NCBI GenBank assembly: GCA_034178705.1 | Contig: JAXFQY010000084.1 | Location: 1-14,900 of the forward strand | Origin: RUG12395 sp034178705 | GTDB taxonomy: Bacteria > Bacillota > Clostridia > Oscillospirales > CAG-272 | Length of the DNA: 14,900 nucleotides | Reading direction: 5' to 3' | Shown here: positions 6,805 through 13,861 of the stretch, in pieces | How positions within the stretch are numbered: position 1 is the first letter of the stretch | Layout of the letters: every line of letters begins with the position of its first letter | Notes under the pieces: generated by a model | The model's database searches: none | The model's input: only the letters and a program-made list of their open reading frames with translations | Told to the model about the DNA's origin: nothing | Translations under genes and position numbers: made by a program

Positions 6805-6955
6805 AAATGAATCTTTAAGCATGCACCGTGATGCCTGCAAGATTTCCCATACGAATCCCGGGGGTTCTCTCCGGGCGGAGGTGTCTTGCCATGCGGCAAG
6901 GCATTTTTCTTTCGTATGCGTGTGCCTGAGGATTCAAAAAATCAGGAGGGTATTT
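6805..6955 (+). promoter_or_regulatory. Attenuator-like leader of the uracil permease
   Basis: The leader contains an intrinsic terminator at 6882-6912: a 9-bp stem (TGTCTTGCC/GGCAAGGCA, one G-U pair) with the loop ATGC, followed by TTTTTCTTT, 43 nt before the ATG. The 5' arm segment TCTTGC (6884-6889) is also the exact complement of GCAAGA at 6837-6842. Forming that pairing would destroy the terminator and enclose the hairpin CCCGG/CCGGG (6857-6875). GCAT/ATGC (6819-6834) forms another small hairpin upstream. This is a complete terminator/anti-terminator arrangement. The canonical PyrR loop (AGAGAGG) and the purine riboswitch core are both absent, so the sensor is unknown. Confidence 0.6.
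6882..6912 (+). terminator. Conditional intrinsic terminator in the permease leader
   Basis: Stem 6882-6890 / 6895-6903, tetraloop 6891-6894, T tract 6904-6912. It lies between the permease promoter and its start codon, so it must be conditional for the gene to be expressed. Confidence 0.75.
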
Positions 6956-8302
6956 ATGAATCTCATCTACAACGTCAAGGACAAACCAAGCTTCGGCAAG
7001 CTGCTCATCTTCGCATTCCAGCAAATTCTCGCGATTCTGGCAGCAACAATCGCCGTTCCGAGTATCGTCGGACACGGAATGTCGCAGGCGGCTGCGCTGT
7101 TCGGCGCCGGCGTCGGCACAATTGTTTATCTCCTCTTTACCAAATTCAGAAGCCCTGTATTTCTCGGATCTTCCTTCGCTTTCATCGGCTCCATGAACGC
7201 CGCCTTTGCCGGAGCGCTTTCCGCTCAGGCAGGTTATGCCGGTCTGATCATCGGCGCGGCGTTTGCAGCGCTTGTTTATGTCGTTATTGCCATCGCCGTC
7301 AAGGCAGCCGGCGTCCGCTGGATCAATAAGCTCATGCCTGCCGTCGTCATCGGTCCGACCGTTTCGATCATCGGACTTTCTCTCGCCGGCAATGCTGTTT
7401 CTGATCTCACCAAAGGAAAGGTTCTTGACGCTGCCGGTAGTTCCGTCTGCAGCCCGTACATCGCTCTTCTCTGCGGTCTCGTTACCCTCTTCACGGTTAT
7501 GATCTGCTCCGTTTACGGGAAAAAGATGCTCAAGCTGATCCCGTTCATCATTGGAATTCTCGCCGGCTATGCCGTCGCAGCAATCTTCACCGTAATCGGC
7601 AACGCCGCCGGAATCGACGCGCTCCGCGTGATTGATTTCAGCGTTTTCCGCGACACCACCTTCTTCTCGATTCCCGAATTCACCTTCAAGAGCGCTTTTG
7701 AAGGCCTGAAGCAAATTGATGCCGCTTATATTGCAACCATCGCGGTTGCTTACATCCCGGTTGCCTTCGTTGTCTTTGCCGAACACATTGCCGATCACAA
7801 GAACCTCAGTTCCATTATCGGAGCCGAGCTGCTTGAGGATCCGGGCCTGCACCGCACACTCCTCGGCGACGGTGTCGGTTCTGTTGCCGGCGCGTTCTTC
7901 GGCGGCTGCCCCAACACCACCTACGGGGAATCGGTCGGCTGCGTTGCAATTACCGGAAACGCTTCCGTTGTTACCATCCTTACAACAGCAGTCATGGCGA
8001 TCGTTATCTCCTTCTTTGACCCGTTCGTAACCTTCCTTGCTACGATCCCGAACTGCGTCATGGGCGGTGTCTGCATTACGCTCTACGGTTTCATCGCCGT
8101 CTCCGGTCTGAAAATGATTCAGAAGGTCGACCTCGGAAACAATCACAACCTCTTCGTGGTTGCCGTTATTCTGATCTGCGGTATCGGCGGACTCTCGATC
8201 TCCTTCGGAAAAGTTACACTTACCTCCATCGCTACCGCTCTCATCCTCGGTATCATCGCAAATCTGATTCTTGCTCCGTCCGAGAAAAAGCAGGATAAAT
8301 AA
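6956..8302 (+). CDS. uraA: Uracil permease, NCS2 (UraA/PyrP) family
   Basis: 448-residue integral membrane transporter of the nucleobase-cation symport-2 family, predicted to import uracil with protons for pyrimidine salvage. Strong similarity by eye to E. coli UraA: GSSFAF (71-76), the helix 8 signature FAEHIADH (274-281, Glu276), DPGLHR (295-300) and the helix 10 signature NTTYGE (320-325, Tyr323 and Glu325). These correspond to UraA Glu241, Tyr288 and Glu290, which bind uracil. UraA His245 lies four residues after its Glu; here that position is Asp and the histidine is one further on. The start at 6956 follows AGGAGG; the frame extends to 6749, but that part is promoter and leader. Flanked by its own promoter, attenuator and terminator, hence monocistronic. 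Specificity for uracil over xanthine is inferred from these motifs. Confidence 0.92.
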   Translation: MNLIYNVKDKPSFGKLLIFAFQQILAILAATIAVPSIVGHGMSQAAALFGAGVGTIVYLLFTKFRSPVFLGSSFAFIGSMNAAFAGALSAQAGYAGLIIGAAFAALVYVVIAIAVKAAGVRWINKLMPAVVIGPTVSIIGLSLAGNAVSDLTKGKVLDAAGSSVCSPYIALLCGLVTLFTVMICSVYGKKMLKLIPFIIGILAGYAVAAIFTVIGNAAGIDALRVIDFSVFRDTTFFSIPEFTFKSAFEGLKQIDAAYIATIAVAYIPVAFVVFAEHIADHKNLSSIIGAELLEDPGLHRTLLGDGVGSVAGAFFGGCPNTTYGESVGCVAITGNASVVTILTTAVMAIVISFFDPFVTFLATIPNCVMGGVCITLYGFIAVSGLKMIQKVDLGNNHNLFVVAVILICGIGGLSISFGKVTLTSIATALILGIIANLILAPSEKKQDK

Positions 8303-8328
8303 AACCCCTGCCCCTTTCCGCAACAAAA

Positions 8329-8361
8329 ATGCCGGTCACCCAAGAGTGGCCGGCATTTTTT
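8329..8361 (+). terminator. Intrinsic terminator of the uracil permease
   Basis: An 11-bp stem ATGCCGGTCAC / GTGGCCGGCAT (one G-U pair), 6-base loop and T-run at 8357-8361, 27 nt after the permease stop. Confidence 0.9.
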
Positions 8362-8571
8362 GTCGGGAACTGTCATAACCGTATTCGGAATGATCTTGGA
8401 TTTTCCGGAAAAGACGAGTCCCTTTGTCCGGAGAGACGGCAGGAAATACATCCCTGATAATAAGAGCGCTGCTTCTCCCGTTTCAGGGTGAAAAAGAAAC
8501 ATATTCGAAAAAAGAATAAAAAGTGAAAAAAGGAGTTGCTTTTATAAACGGTGAATAAAAAATCAAAAAAG

Positions 8572-8603
8572 CAAGTTTTTTGCCGAAAAACAGACTTGTT
8601 TTT
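8572..8603 (+). terminator. Terminator-like hairpin in noncoding region
   Basis: CAAGT (8572-8576) pairs with ACTTG (8594-8598), with an inner T5/A5 pairing, and is followed by TTTTT (8599-8603). It belongs to no recognisable gene. Confidence 0.5.
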
Positions 8604-8610
8604 CTATTTT

Positions 8611-8653
8611 CCCCTTTTCCTTTCACCTGCCGAAGAGAAAAGGGGCTTTTTTT
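8611..8653 (+). terminator. Strong intrinsic terminator in noncoding region
   Basis: A 9-bp perfect stem CCCCTTTTC (8611-8619) / GAAAAGGGG (8637-8645) followed by C and seven T (8647-8653). It comes right after the hairpin at 8572-8603; the minus side has no T-run. Confidence 0.75.
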
Positions 8654-8764
8654 CCGATTCTTGATTCTTGAAAATAAACGGAAAAGCCGGTTTCCGAAAA
8701 GGGAAAAAGTCCTTCCGGAAGATCTCGTGCATAATTTGTGAATTTTTATTCGTTTGCCCTCGGA

Positions 8765-8790
8765 AAACTCCGTATTTGGCAGAGTTTTTT
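8765..8790 (+). terminator. Weak terminator-like hairpin before the small-protein promoter
   Basis: AAACTC (8765-8770) / GAGTTT (8782-8787) with an 11-base loop and three further T. Stem is short and AT-rich. Confidence 0.35.
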
Positions 8791-8825
8791 CATATTCTGA
8801 TGCATAAGCGGTTTTTTCGGTTTCT

Positions 8826-8833
8826 GTTATAAT
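8826..8833 (+). promoter_or_regulatory. Extended -10 promoter of the small protein gene
   Basis: Perfect TATAAT at 8828-8833 preceded by TG one base upstream (TGtTATAAT read with overlap), an extended -10. No good -35 is seen at 17-18 bp. The predicted start near 8840 gives a leader of about 25 nt. Confidence 0.65.
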
Positions 8834-8865
8834 ATCGGCAGAAAAAACGAAGGGAGAAAAAGAAA

Positions 8866-9162
8866 ATGAGCGAGTTTGTAATCCGGGAAACAGGAAAGGA
8901 TCTTCCGAAAGGCAAAAAAATCCGTTACCGTCTGAAGCTGGCGGACGGAGAACCGCGCACACGCTATGACTTGGAGCTTACCGTAACGGAAGGGGCCTCC
9001 GAAGAGGAAAAATGTGTTCTTCCCGATGCCGCCTATACCTATGACGATGCCGTCCGGCTTTTCTCTCTGTTTGTTCAGCATACGGTCACGCCCTGCACGG
9101 CAATGACAGTCTATGACAATCTGCAAGAAAAAAGCGTGCCGCAGGTCAGGCTGCCGGAATAA
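8866..9162 (+). CDS. Small uncharacterised protein, possibly DUF6514 family
   Basis: 98 residues, soluble, charged, without signal peptide or membrane segment. The N-terminal half looks like beta strands (IRYRLKLADGEPRTRYDLELTVTE in two parts, residues 19-42). The C-terminal half has a helix (YDDAVRLFSLFV, 59-70) and the segment VTPCTAMTVYDNL (74-86), which resembles the V-S-P-x-x-x-x-x-V-x-D-x-L ending I associate with DUF6514, a Clostridia family of about 100 residues with unknown function. The family call is tentative. Start chosen at 8866: GGGAG lies 9 nt upstream and an extended -10 promoter precedes it. Its last 17 bp overlap the 3' end of comEC on the opposite strand. Confidence 0.75.
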   Translation: MSEFVIRETGKDLPKGKKIRYRLKLADGEPRTRYDLELTVTEGASEEEKCVLPDAAYTYDDAVRLFSLFVQHTVTPCTAMTVYDNLQEKSVPQVRLPE

Positions 9163-11374
9163 CAATACGGATCCCGCCGTCCACAGCGTCCGCCGCCGTG
9201 CGGACGCTGTCGACGGCATATTCCGGTTCGATCACGTCTTTCGGTCCGGAGGCTCCGAGAATCAGCAAATCGCATTCGGCGGCAACCTCCTTAAGGCGAG
9301 CATAGGCAGGAGAAGAAGCGGAGCCGGAGGAAACGAAAAGAAGGGATGCTTCTCCCTTATTCATCGAGAAGGCGCGGATCGGCACAACGGAATGGGAGGC
9401 ATATTCAGAGGGAAAAACCGTACAGGTCACCCCGCCCGCGGTAAAAGCGGTATCCGGAGAAAAGAGGGTCCGGGCTGCACCGACTTGTTCTGCCGCGGCT
9501 TCGGCAGAATGCAGCACCGCTTCCTCCTTCTCGCTGCCCGGAGAGGGAAGAAGCACTTGGCGTACCCGGAGCGTTTCCCCGAGGGAGCGGATCATCCGTA
9601 CCGCGGCATTGTCGAGACGGGTGATCACCAGAAGCTCCACTTCTGTTTTGCAGAGCTGTTCCGCGGCGTCTTCCGCCGCCCGGACAGCGCGCGAGTATCC
9701 GTTGGAAAGGTCAAAAAGAATCATCCCGCAGCCATCATCACAGCCGGCCGCAAGGAGATCGGATCGGGAATAGCAGGTAAAAACGGCGTCAAGCCGGACT
9801 TTTTCCCCTGACCGGCAAAACAGAATGCCCGTAGGAAAGCCTAACAGCGTACACAAAAGAAGAACGGCACAAACGCTTCTTGCGCGCTTTTTCAGGAGCA
9901 GAACAGCGGCAAGCAGGAGGAAACCCGCCGCAAGCAAATACGGTACAAACGAATAGGAAAGAGAAAGCAAAACTCCGCGCAGCGAGGAAATCCGTTTGAC
10001 GGTCCAAAGCAACAGGCGCGCAGTGACTTCCGCGGCAGGCGTAAACAGAGGCAGCGGAAAACCAACCAGAGCAAAAACCCCGGAAAAAAAGAGCAGCAAT
10101 GCCGTGAGAGGAGAGCAGAGCAGCGTTGCAATCGGTGCCGCGAGAGACACCTGACGGAACAGCAGCCATGTGATCGGCAGCGCGGCAAGCGTTGCCGCAA
10201 TACTGATTCCAAGCGGCAAAAGAATCCCGTCAAAAAGAAGCTGCAGCGCCGCGCAGCGTGCGGAAACCCAGGAACACAGCCTGCGGGACAGAGAGACGGC
10301 AACAAGAATTCCGAAAGTCGAAAAAGCCGAGAGCCAGAGCGCGCAGCCGGATGCCGCGGTCGGAGAAACCGCCAGAATACAGGCAACAGACCCGGCAAGT
10401 GCGGTAAAGGCGTCCCGTTCCCGTCCGCAGAAATACGCAAGGAAAACAAAGAGAAGCATAAATGCGGCGCGAAGTACCGAAGGGGAAAATCCGGCGGCAA
10501 CGCAATATAGTGCGGCAAGCAGGGAAAGGAGAAAATACCGTACGCCCTTGCGCACCCGCAGCCGCCGGAGAAGAAGATGCGCGCCGCCGACAAGCATGGA
10601 AAGATGCATGCCGCTGATAGCAAGCAAATGGGTGATCCCCGCACGCCGCAGGTCAAGCTTGGCGGAAGCGGCAATTCCGCTGCGATCCCCGGCAAGCAAG
10701 GCGGCGCAAAGCCCGCCGTCCCGGTAGGCAGCCCCTTGATCCACGCGGGCAATCAGAGCCTTGCGGAAGCGGATTGCCAATAAGGAGAGAAAAGAATCCT
10801 CCCCAAGACATTCGACCGCGGAATCATTCTTCAGAACGGCGCTTGCCAGAATCCCGAGCGAACGCCGATAACGCCGTTCCGGAAATCCTCCGCTTGTCTC
10901 TTCCTCCGGCGCAGTCAGCGCTGCGGAAAAGCGGATCCGTTCCCCGATCGGGAAAAACGCCGATCCCTCGGAAAGCAGAACAATTTCCGACCGGCAGGGA
11001 GTTCCGTTGACTGAGGAAACGCGGCACCGGTAGGAAACCCCGTAGACGGTAGCGCTGAAGCGTTCGGTTACGGTGCATTCGACGGTAACCGGACAGTTTC
11101 CTCCGGAGAGCAAAAGCGCTTCCTTTTTCGCAGCAGAGAAATAATGGCAAAAAAGCCCCACAGCAACGCAGACTGCGCAGCAGGCGAGGCAGAGACAAGT
11201 CTTACGGAACCGGCGGATAAGAGAAAAGAGGAAAAACAGCAACGCACAGAACCCGCAAACAGCGGCATACGGAAGGAAGGCGGTTCCGCAGAGCATAGCG
11301 AGTTCCGCGGCGGAAACGCCCACAATAAAAGAAAGACAGAACAACGCAAAGGGTCTTAACCGAAGCTGCTGCAT
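9146..11374 (-). CDS. comEC: ComEC/Rec2-type DNA uptake channel with degenerate nuclease domain
   Basis: 742-residue polytopic membrane protein of the ComEC family, which carries single-stranded DNA across the membrane in natural transformation. Order: hydrophobic N-terminal segments (about 8-80), an OB-fold-like extracellular part (about 90-190), the competence domain with GITHLLAISGMHLSMLVGG (246-264) and many helices to about 518, then a C-terminal metallo-beta-lactamase-like domain. In that last domain the usual HxDxDH site is replaced by TRLDNA (585-590), and the later His-rich HHGS-type loop reads GASGPKD (707-713). The metal-binding residues are therefore gone, and nuclease activity is not expected. 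Start at 11374 has GGAGG 5 nt upstream. The gene begins 12 bp after the TIM-barrel gene and is probably co-transcribed with it. ComEA and ComFC are not in the window. Confidence 0.93.
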   Translation of the reverse strand: MQQLRLRPFALFCLSFIVGVSAAELAMLCGTAFLPYAAVCGFCALLFFLFSLIRRFRKTCLCLACCAVCVAVGLFCHYFSAAKKEALLLSGGNCPVTVECTVTERFSATVYGVSYRCRVSSVNGTPCRSEIVLLSEGSAFFPIGERIRFSAALTAPEEETSGGFPERRYRRSLGILASAVLKNDSAVECLGEDSFLSLLAIRFRKALIARVDQGAAYRDGGLCAALLAGDRSGIAASAKLDLRRAGITHLLAISGMHLSMLVGGAHLLLRRLRVRKGVRYFLLSLLAALYCVAAGFSPSVLRAAFMLLFVFLAYFCGRERDAFTALAGSVACILAVSPTAASGCALWLSAFSTFGILVAVSLSRRLCSWVSARCAALQLLFDGILLPLGISIAATLAALPITWLLFRQVSLAAPIATLLCSPLTALLLFFSGVFALVGFPLPLFTPAAEVTARLLLWTVKRISSLRGVLLSLSYSFVPYLLAAGFLLLAAVLLLKKRARSVCAVLLLCTLLGFPTGILFCRSGEKVRLDAVFTCYSRSDLLAAGCDDGCGMILFDLSNGYSRAVRAAEDAAEQLCKTEVELLVITRLDNAAVRMIRSLGETLRVRQVLLPSPGSEKEEAVLHSAEAAAEQVGAARTLFSPDTAFTAGGVTCTVFPSEYASHSVVPIRAFSMNKGEASLLFVSSGSASSPAYARLKEVAAECDLLILGASGPKDVIEPEYAVDSVRTAADAVDGGIRIVIPAA

Positions 11375-11386
11375 GCCGTCCTCCGT

Positions 11387-12217
11387 TCAAATTGGTTTCT
11401 GTCCGTTTCCCTCCGCCAAACGGCGGATGTAAGCGAGGCTGCGGTTAAAAAGCGGAACATCCACGGAATCCGGAAGCATATGCGGCGATTCCATCGTGTA
11501 AGACCCGCGGTAGTCCGCGCGCTGTGCAGCGTCAAAAAGCGCGCGAAAATCCACATTTCCCTCTCCGGGCTGGGGAATCACACTCCGGGCTTCCCAGTCG
11601 TGCGGAGAACCCGCGTAATCGATGATGTGAAAATGCCCAACCGAACCGTTCGGAAGAAAAGCCGAAAGCTGCGCATTCAATTCTGCGTGAAAAGCGGCGG
11701 CGCGGGTGTCCAGTGTGATATGACAGCCCGTTTCGGCGCAAAGCTTACGCAGATGCAAAAGAGGGGACCCGCTTGTACAGATACAGTTTTCCGGCATCAG
11801 CTCCGGATCCGACCCTCGGTATTCTGCCAGCAAAGAAGAAAGCCGCCGGAGAAGCATCTCAGAAAATCGGTCGCTGTCCGGGATTCCCCACGGATGAAAA
11901 ACCGCGCGCCGGGCTCCGACCCGGCGCGCGATCTCAAGATCCTGTTCAATCAACGCACGGGCAGCATCATAATTTTTGTCTCCGGGAGAAGAAAGAAAAT
12001 CCCCCGTCCGTTTATTCATATGAACAACCGGTATCCGGATACCAAGGGAAACATAAGAACGAATCGTTTCATCCAGATTGCGATAGAGATCGTCAAACAA
12101 CATCAGCTCAAAACCGTCGCATTCGATCTGATCATAAAAATCAGCAAGCAGCCGCGGATTGCGTCCGTTAATCCTTCCGGTAAAACAGCCGGTGGACAGA
12201 TAAATCTCGTTTTTCAC
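11387..12217 (-). CDS. Xylose isomerase-like TIM-barrel protein (sugar isomerase/epimerase or endonuclease IV fold)
   Basis: 276 residues starting at GTG 12217, with GGAGG 5 nt upstream; the frame continues to 12358 but that part covers the promoter. It fits the AP endonuclease 2 / xylose isomerase-like barrel: likely strand-end metal ligands are Glu37 (GFELML), His67 (VVHMN), His108 (VFHPWG), Glu143 (MPENC), Asp170 (ITLDTR), His177, His197 (GHFHIIDY) and Glu243 (TMESP), plus PGEGNVDF (217-224), characteristic of sugar phosphate isomerase/epimerases. Predicted cytoplasmic metal-dependent enzyme acting on a sugar or related compound; the substrate is unknown, and an abasic-site endonuclease role cannot be excluded. 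It is first in a two-gene operon with comEC. Its promoter is back-to-back with that of the secreted protein at 12430. Confidence 0.85.
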   Translation of the reverse strand: MKNEIYLSTGCFTGRINGRNPRLLADFYDQIECDGFELMLFDDLYRNLDETIRSYVSLGIRIPVVHMNKRTGDFLSSPGDKNYDAARALIEQDLEIARRVGARRAVFHPWGIPDSDRFSEMLLRRLSSLLAEYRGSDPELMPENCICTSGSPLLHLRKLCAETGCHITLDTRAAAFHAELNAQLSAFLPNGSVGHFHIIDYAGSPHDWEARSVIPQPGEGNVDFRALFDAAQRADYRGSYTMESPHMLPDSVDVPLFNRSLAYIRRLAEGNGQKPI

Positions 12218-12257
12218 AGATGCCTCCGACCCCGTCGGGTCATTTTTCCTTAATTCT

Positions 12258-12286
12258 ATAGTAGCACTGTGTGTCAGATTTGTCAA
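12258..12286 (-). promoter_or_regulatory. Sigma-A promoter of the TIM-barrel/comEC operon
   Basis: On the minus strand a consensus TTGACA (12281-12286) and TACTAT (12258-12263) with a 17-bp spacer. Start near 12251, about 34 nt before the GTG. The -35 region is part of the block duplicated upstream of the gene at 14016. Confidence 0.85.
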
Positions 12287-12340
12287 TTTAAAAAAATCGT
12301 TTGTTCTTTTGAAAAATTGTTTTTTTTGACAAAAAAATCG

Positions 12341-12369
12341 TTGCATCCTTATGTACAATCTGTTAGGAT
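12341..12369 (+). promoter_or_regulatory. Sigma-A promoter of the first tandem secreted-protein gene
   Basis: TTGCAT (12341-12346) and TAGGAT (12364-12369) with a 17-bp spacer. The same -35, spacing and ACAATCTGTTA sequence recur upstream of the second copy. Start expected near 12376. Confidence 0.8.
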
Positions 12370-12383
12370 AGCAATATAAAAAA

Positions 12384-12404
12384 CCGAAGAGTCCCTTTCT
12401 TCGG
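12384..12404 (+). promoter_or_regulatory. Conserved 5' leader hairpin (copy A)
   Basis: CCGAAGA (12384-12390) / TCTTCGG (12398-12404) with a 7-base loop GTCCCTT. It lies at the probable transcript 5' end, 25 nt before the ATG, and recurs at 13970-13990 with the identical sequence. No U-tract follows, so it is probably an mRNA stabiliser or a regulator binding site. The ribosome binding site AGAAAGGA follows 8 nt later. Confidence 0.65.
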
Positions 12405-12429
12405 ATATATCAGAAAGGAAATACGGCAA

Positions 12430-13695
12430 ATGAAAAGACTTTTTGCATCAGTACTTGCATTTCTGCTGGTACTTTCCCTCGCTCCTCTGACGGCTCTTCC
12501 GGCAAGTGCGGCGGAAAAGGTCGTCTATGTCAAAGAAGCTGCAACCGGCGACGGAAGCGCCCCCGATAAGGCACTTGCCTCCCTGGCAGATGCGTACAAG
12601 GCACTCGGCACGGACGGCGGTACGATCGTGCTGATCGGCGAGCTCAAATATCGCGCTGAGTTCATTGCGCCCGAGCATACCGGAACAGTTACCATTACCG
12701 GTAAGTATAACGGTTCCGACTATGAGGGCAAGATTTATGCCGAAACCACCAAGCACTTTTATTGCGGCGGTCCGACAGTTTTTGAAAACCTGAAGATTCA
12801 GATGAAAAGCACCTGGGTAATCCGCGCTTGCTTTCATCATCTCACCTTCGGCTATGGTGTGACCGTTGCAGAGGACGACGGCAAAGCGTGGCCCCGCCTC
12901 TATGTTGTCGGAGGAGACAACGGGCCCTCGTCCACCCTGGACACCGCGCAGGACACCCACCTTACCTTCCTCAGCGGTACCTTCCTTGAAATCATCGGCG
13001 GTCCCCGTCTCGGCGCTCCTGCCGATTACACCGGAAAATGCGTTGTCGAATTCGGCGGAGACGCCAAGGCCTTCAAAATTGCGCTTGGCGGTCGGAGTTG
13101 CAAAAGTGCGCCCGTGCATTTCGGCTCCGGACTTCTTGTTCTGGACGGCGGTATGGTTGATTGCTGGGCAACAGCGCATGACTCCATGACAAATGGCTTT
13201 AAGGGTGATGTTCAGATCGTCCTAACAAAGAACTTCAACATTGCCAATTCCTTCAATAACCCGGATCAGTCGGCAGACCATACTTTAACCGATAAAGAGG
13301 GAAATGTCGTTTTCTACGGCATCTCCGGCGCCTCCGTTTTCAACGGCTATGAGGACACAACCCATTTTGCCAATTCCGAGCTGCTGATCGACCCGTCCAT
13401 CAAGGCCGCGGTTGACGCCTCCGGAAAGGTCAAAACCCTCGGCTTTACCGCAATAAAGGAATATACCTACACCGGTACCTTCGGCAGCGGAACGCTTGAC
13501 GGCGGCAGCGCGCCGGTTGTGACGGATCCTCCCGTTGTTACCACAGCCGCTCCGACAACCGAACCGGTTCCGGCTACCACCGCCGGCGAGGTTACTCCTC
13601 CTACCGGTGATCTCTCTCCCGTTCTCTTCGTGATCAGCGGCGCGGCGCTTCTTGCCGCTGCGGCTATGGTCTTCGTCAAAAAGCGCGAGAACTGA
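12430..13695 (+). CDS. Secreted surface protein with PPTGD sorting-like anchor, tandem-family copy A
   Basis: 421 residues, intact. A Sec signal peptide (MKRLFASVLAFLLVLSLAP.., cleavage likely after ASA at 25-27) leads into VVYVKEAATGDGSAPDKALASL, an opening typical of secreted proteins with a right-handed beta-helix (pectate-lyase-like fold); the fold is inferred. The body has repeated strand-turn patterns such as HFYCGGPTVFENLKI and HLTFLSGTFLEIIGG, and three cysteines shared with copy B (in FYCGG, GKCVV and DCWATAHD). A Thr/Pro-rich linker (about 355-389) precedes PPTGD (390-394), a hydrophobic helix (about 397-416) and KKREN. That ending resembles an LPxTG-type sorting signal with Thr in place of Leu. 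No catalytic residues of a known lyase are recognised. Roughly 80 % identical to copy B over the first 295 residues by hand count. Function unknown; an adhesin or glycan-binding role is possible. Confidence 0.9.
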   Translation: MKRLFASVLAFLLVLSLAPLTALPASAAEKVVYVKEAATGDGSAPDKALASLADAYKALGTDGGTIVLIGELKYRAEFIAPEHTGTVTITGKYNGSDYEGKIYAETTKHFYCGGPTVFENLKIQMKSTWVIRACFHHLTFGYGVTVAEDDGKAWPRLYVVGGDNGPSSTLDTAQDTHLTFLSGTFLEIIGGPRLGAPADYTGKCVVEFGGDAKAFKIALGGRSCKSAPVHFGSGLLVLDGGMVDCWATAHDSMTNGFKGDVQIVLTKNFNIANSFNNPDQSADHTLTDKEGNVVFYGISGASVFNGYEDTTHFANSELLIDPSIKAAVDASGKVKTLGFTAIKEYTYTGTFGSGTLDGGSAPVVTDPPVVTTAAPTTEPVPATTAGEVTPPTGDLSPVLFVISGAALLAAAAMVFVKKREN

Positions 13696-13755
13696 TTTCC
13701 CGCAAAGCTCGCAACGATAAAACAAAAAATTCCGAAAGCCTATCAAGGATCGGAA

Positions 13756-13790
13756 AAGAGCCCGGCAGTCGCTTTGACTGCCGGGCTCTT
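13756..13790. terminator. Bidirectional terminator between tandem copies
   Basis: A 15-bp perfect stem AAGAGCCCGGCAGTC (13756-13770) / GACTGCCGGGCTCTT (13776-13790) with the loop GCTTT. It is 60 nt after the copy A stop. The minus side reads CTCTTTTCC and the plus side CTCTTCTGCC, so both U-tracts are short; the minus side is slightly better. It would end both the copy A message and the short minus-strand transcript from 13862-13890. Confidence 0.7.
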
Positions 13791-13861
13791 CTGCCTCTTG
13801 GATTTTATAGGAAAATATCTGAACCTTCTGCAACTTTCCGATCATTCTCCTAAACTGATGT

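Larger units (their letters stand above)
8363..8825. other. AT-rich noncoding region, possible small RNA
   Basis: About 460 bp without a credible gene, beyond the permease terminator. It holds a perfect 12-bp palindrome TTTTCCGGAAAA (8401-8412), a CCCTG/CAGGG hairpin (8452-8488), two successive plus-strand terminators (8572-8603 and 8611-8653) and a weaker one (8765-8790). Terminators without an upstream gene suggest a short untranslated transcript ending here, but I found no convincing promoter for it between 8363 and 8560. Confidence 0.4.

Noticed and set aside
6805..6955. PyrR binding site or guanine/adenine riboswitch in the permease leader
   Set aside because: Neither the AGAGAGG loop nor the purine aptamer core sequences are present on the plus strand.
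6815..8326. 503-codon minus-strand open frame opposite the uracil permease
   Set aside because: It is Asp/Glu/Asn/Gly-rich with low-complexity composition, the mirror of a hydrophobic membrane protein; the plus-strand permease is unambiguous.
11480..12253. Plus-strand open frame opposite the TIM-barrel gene
   Set aside because: No ribosome binding site or recognisable motif; the minus frame has a good GGAGG, promoter and conserved metal ligands.
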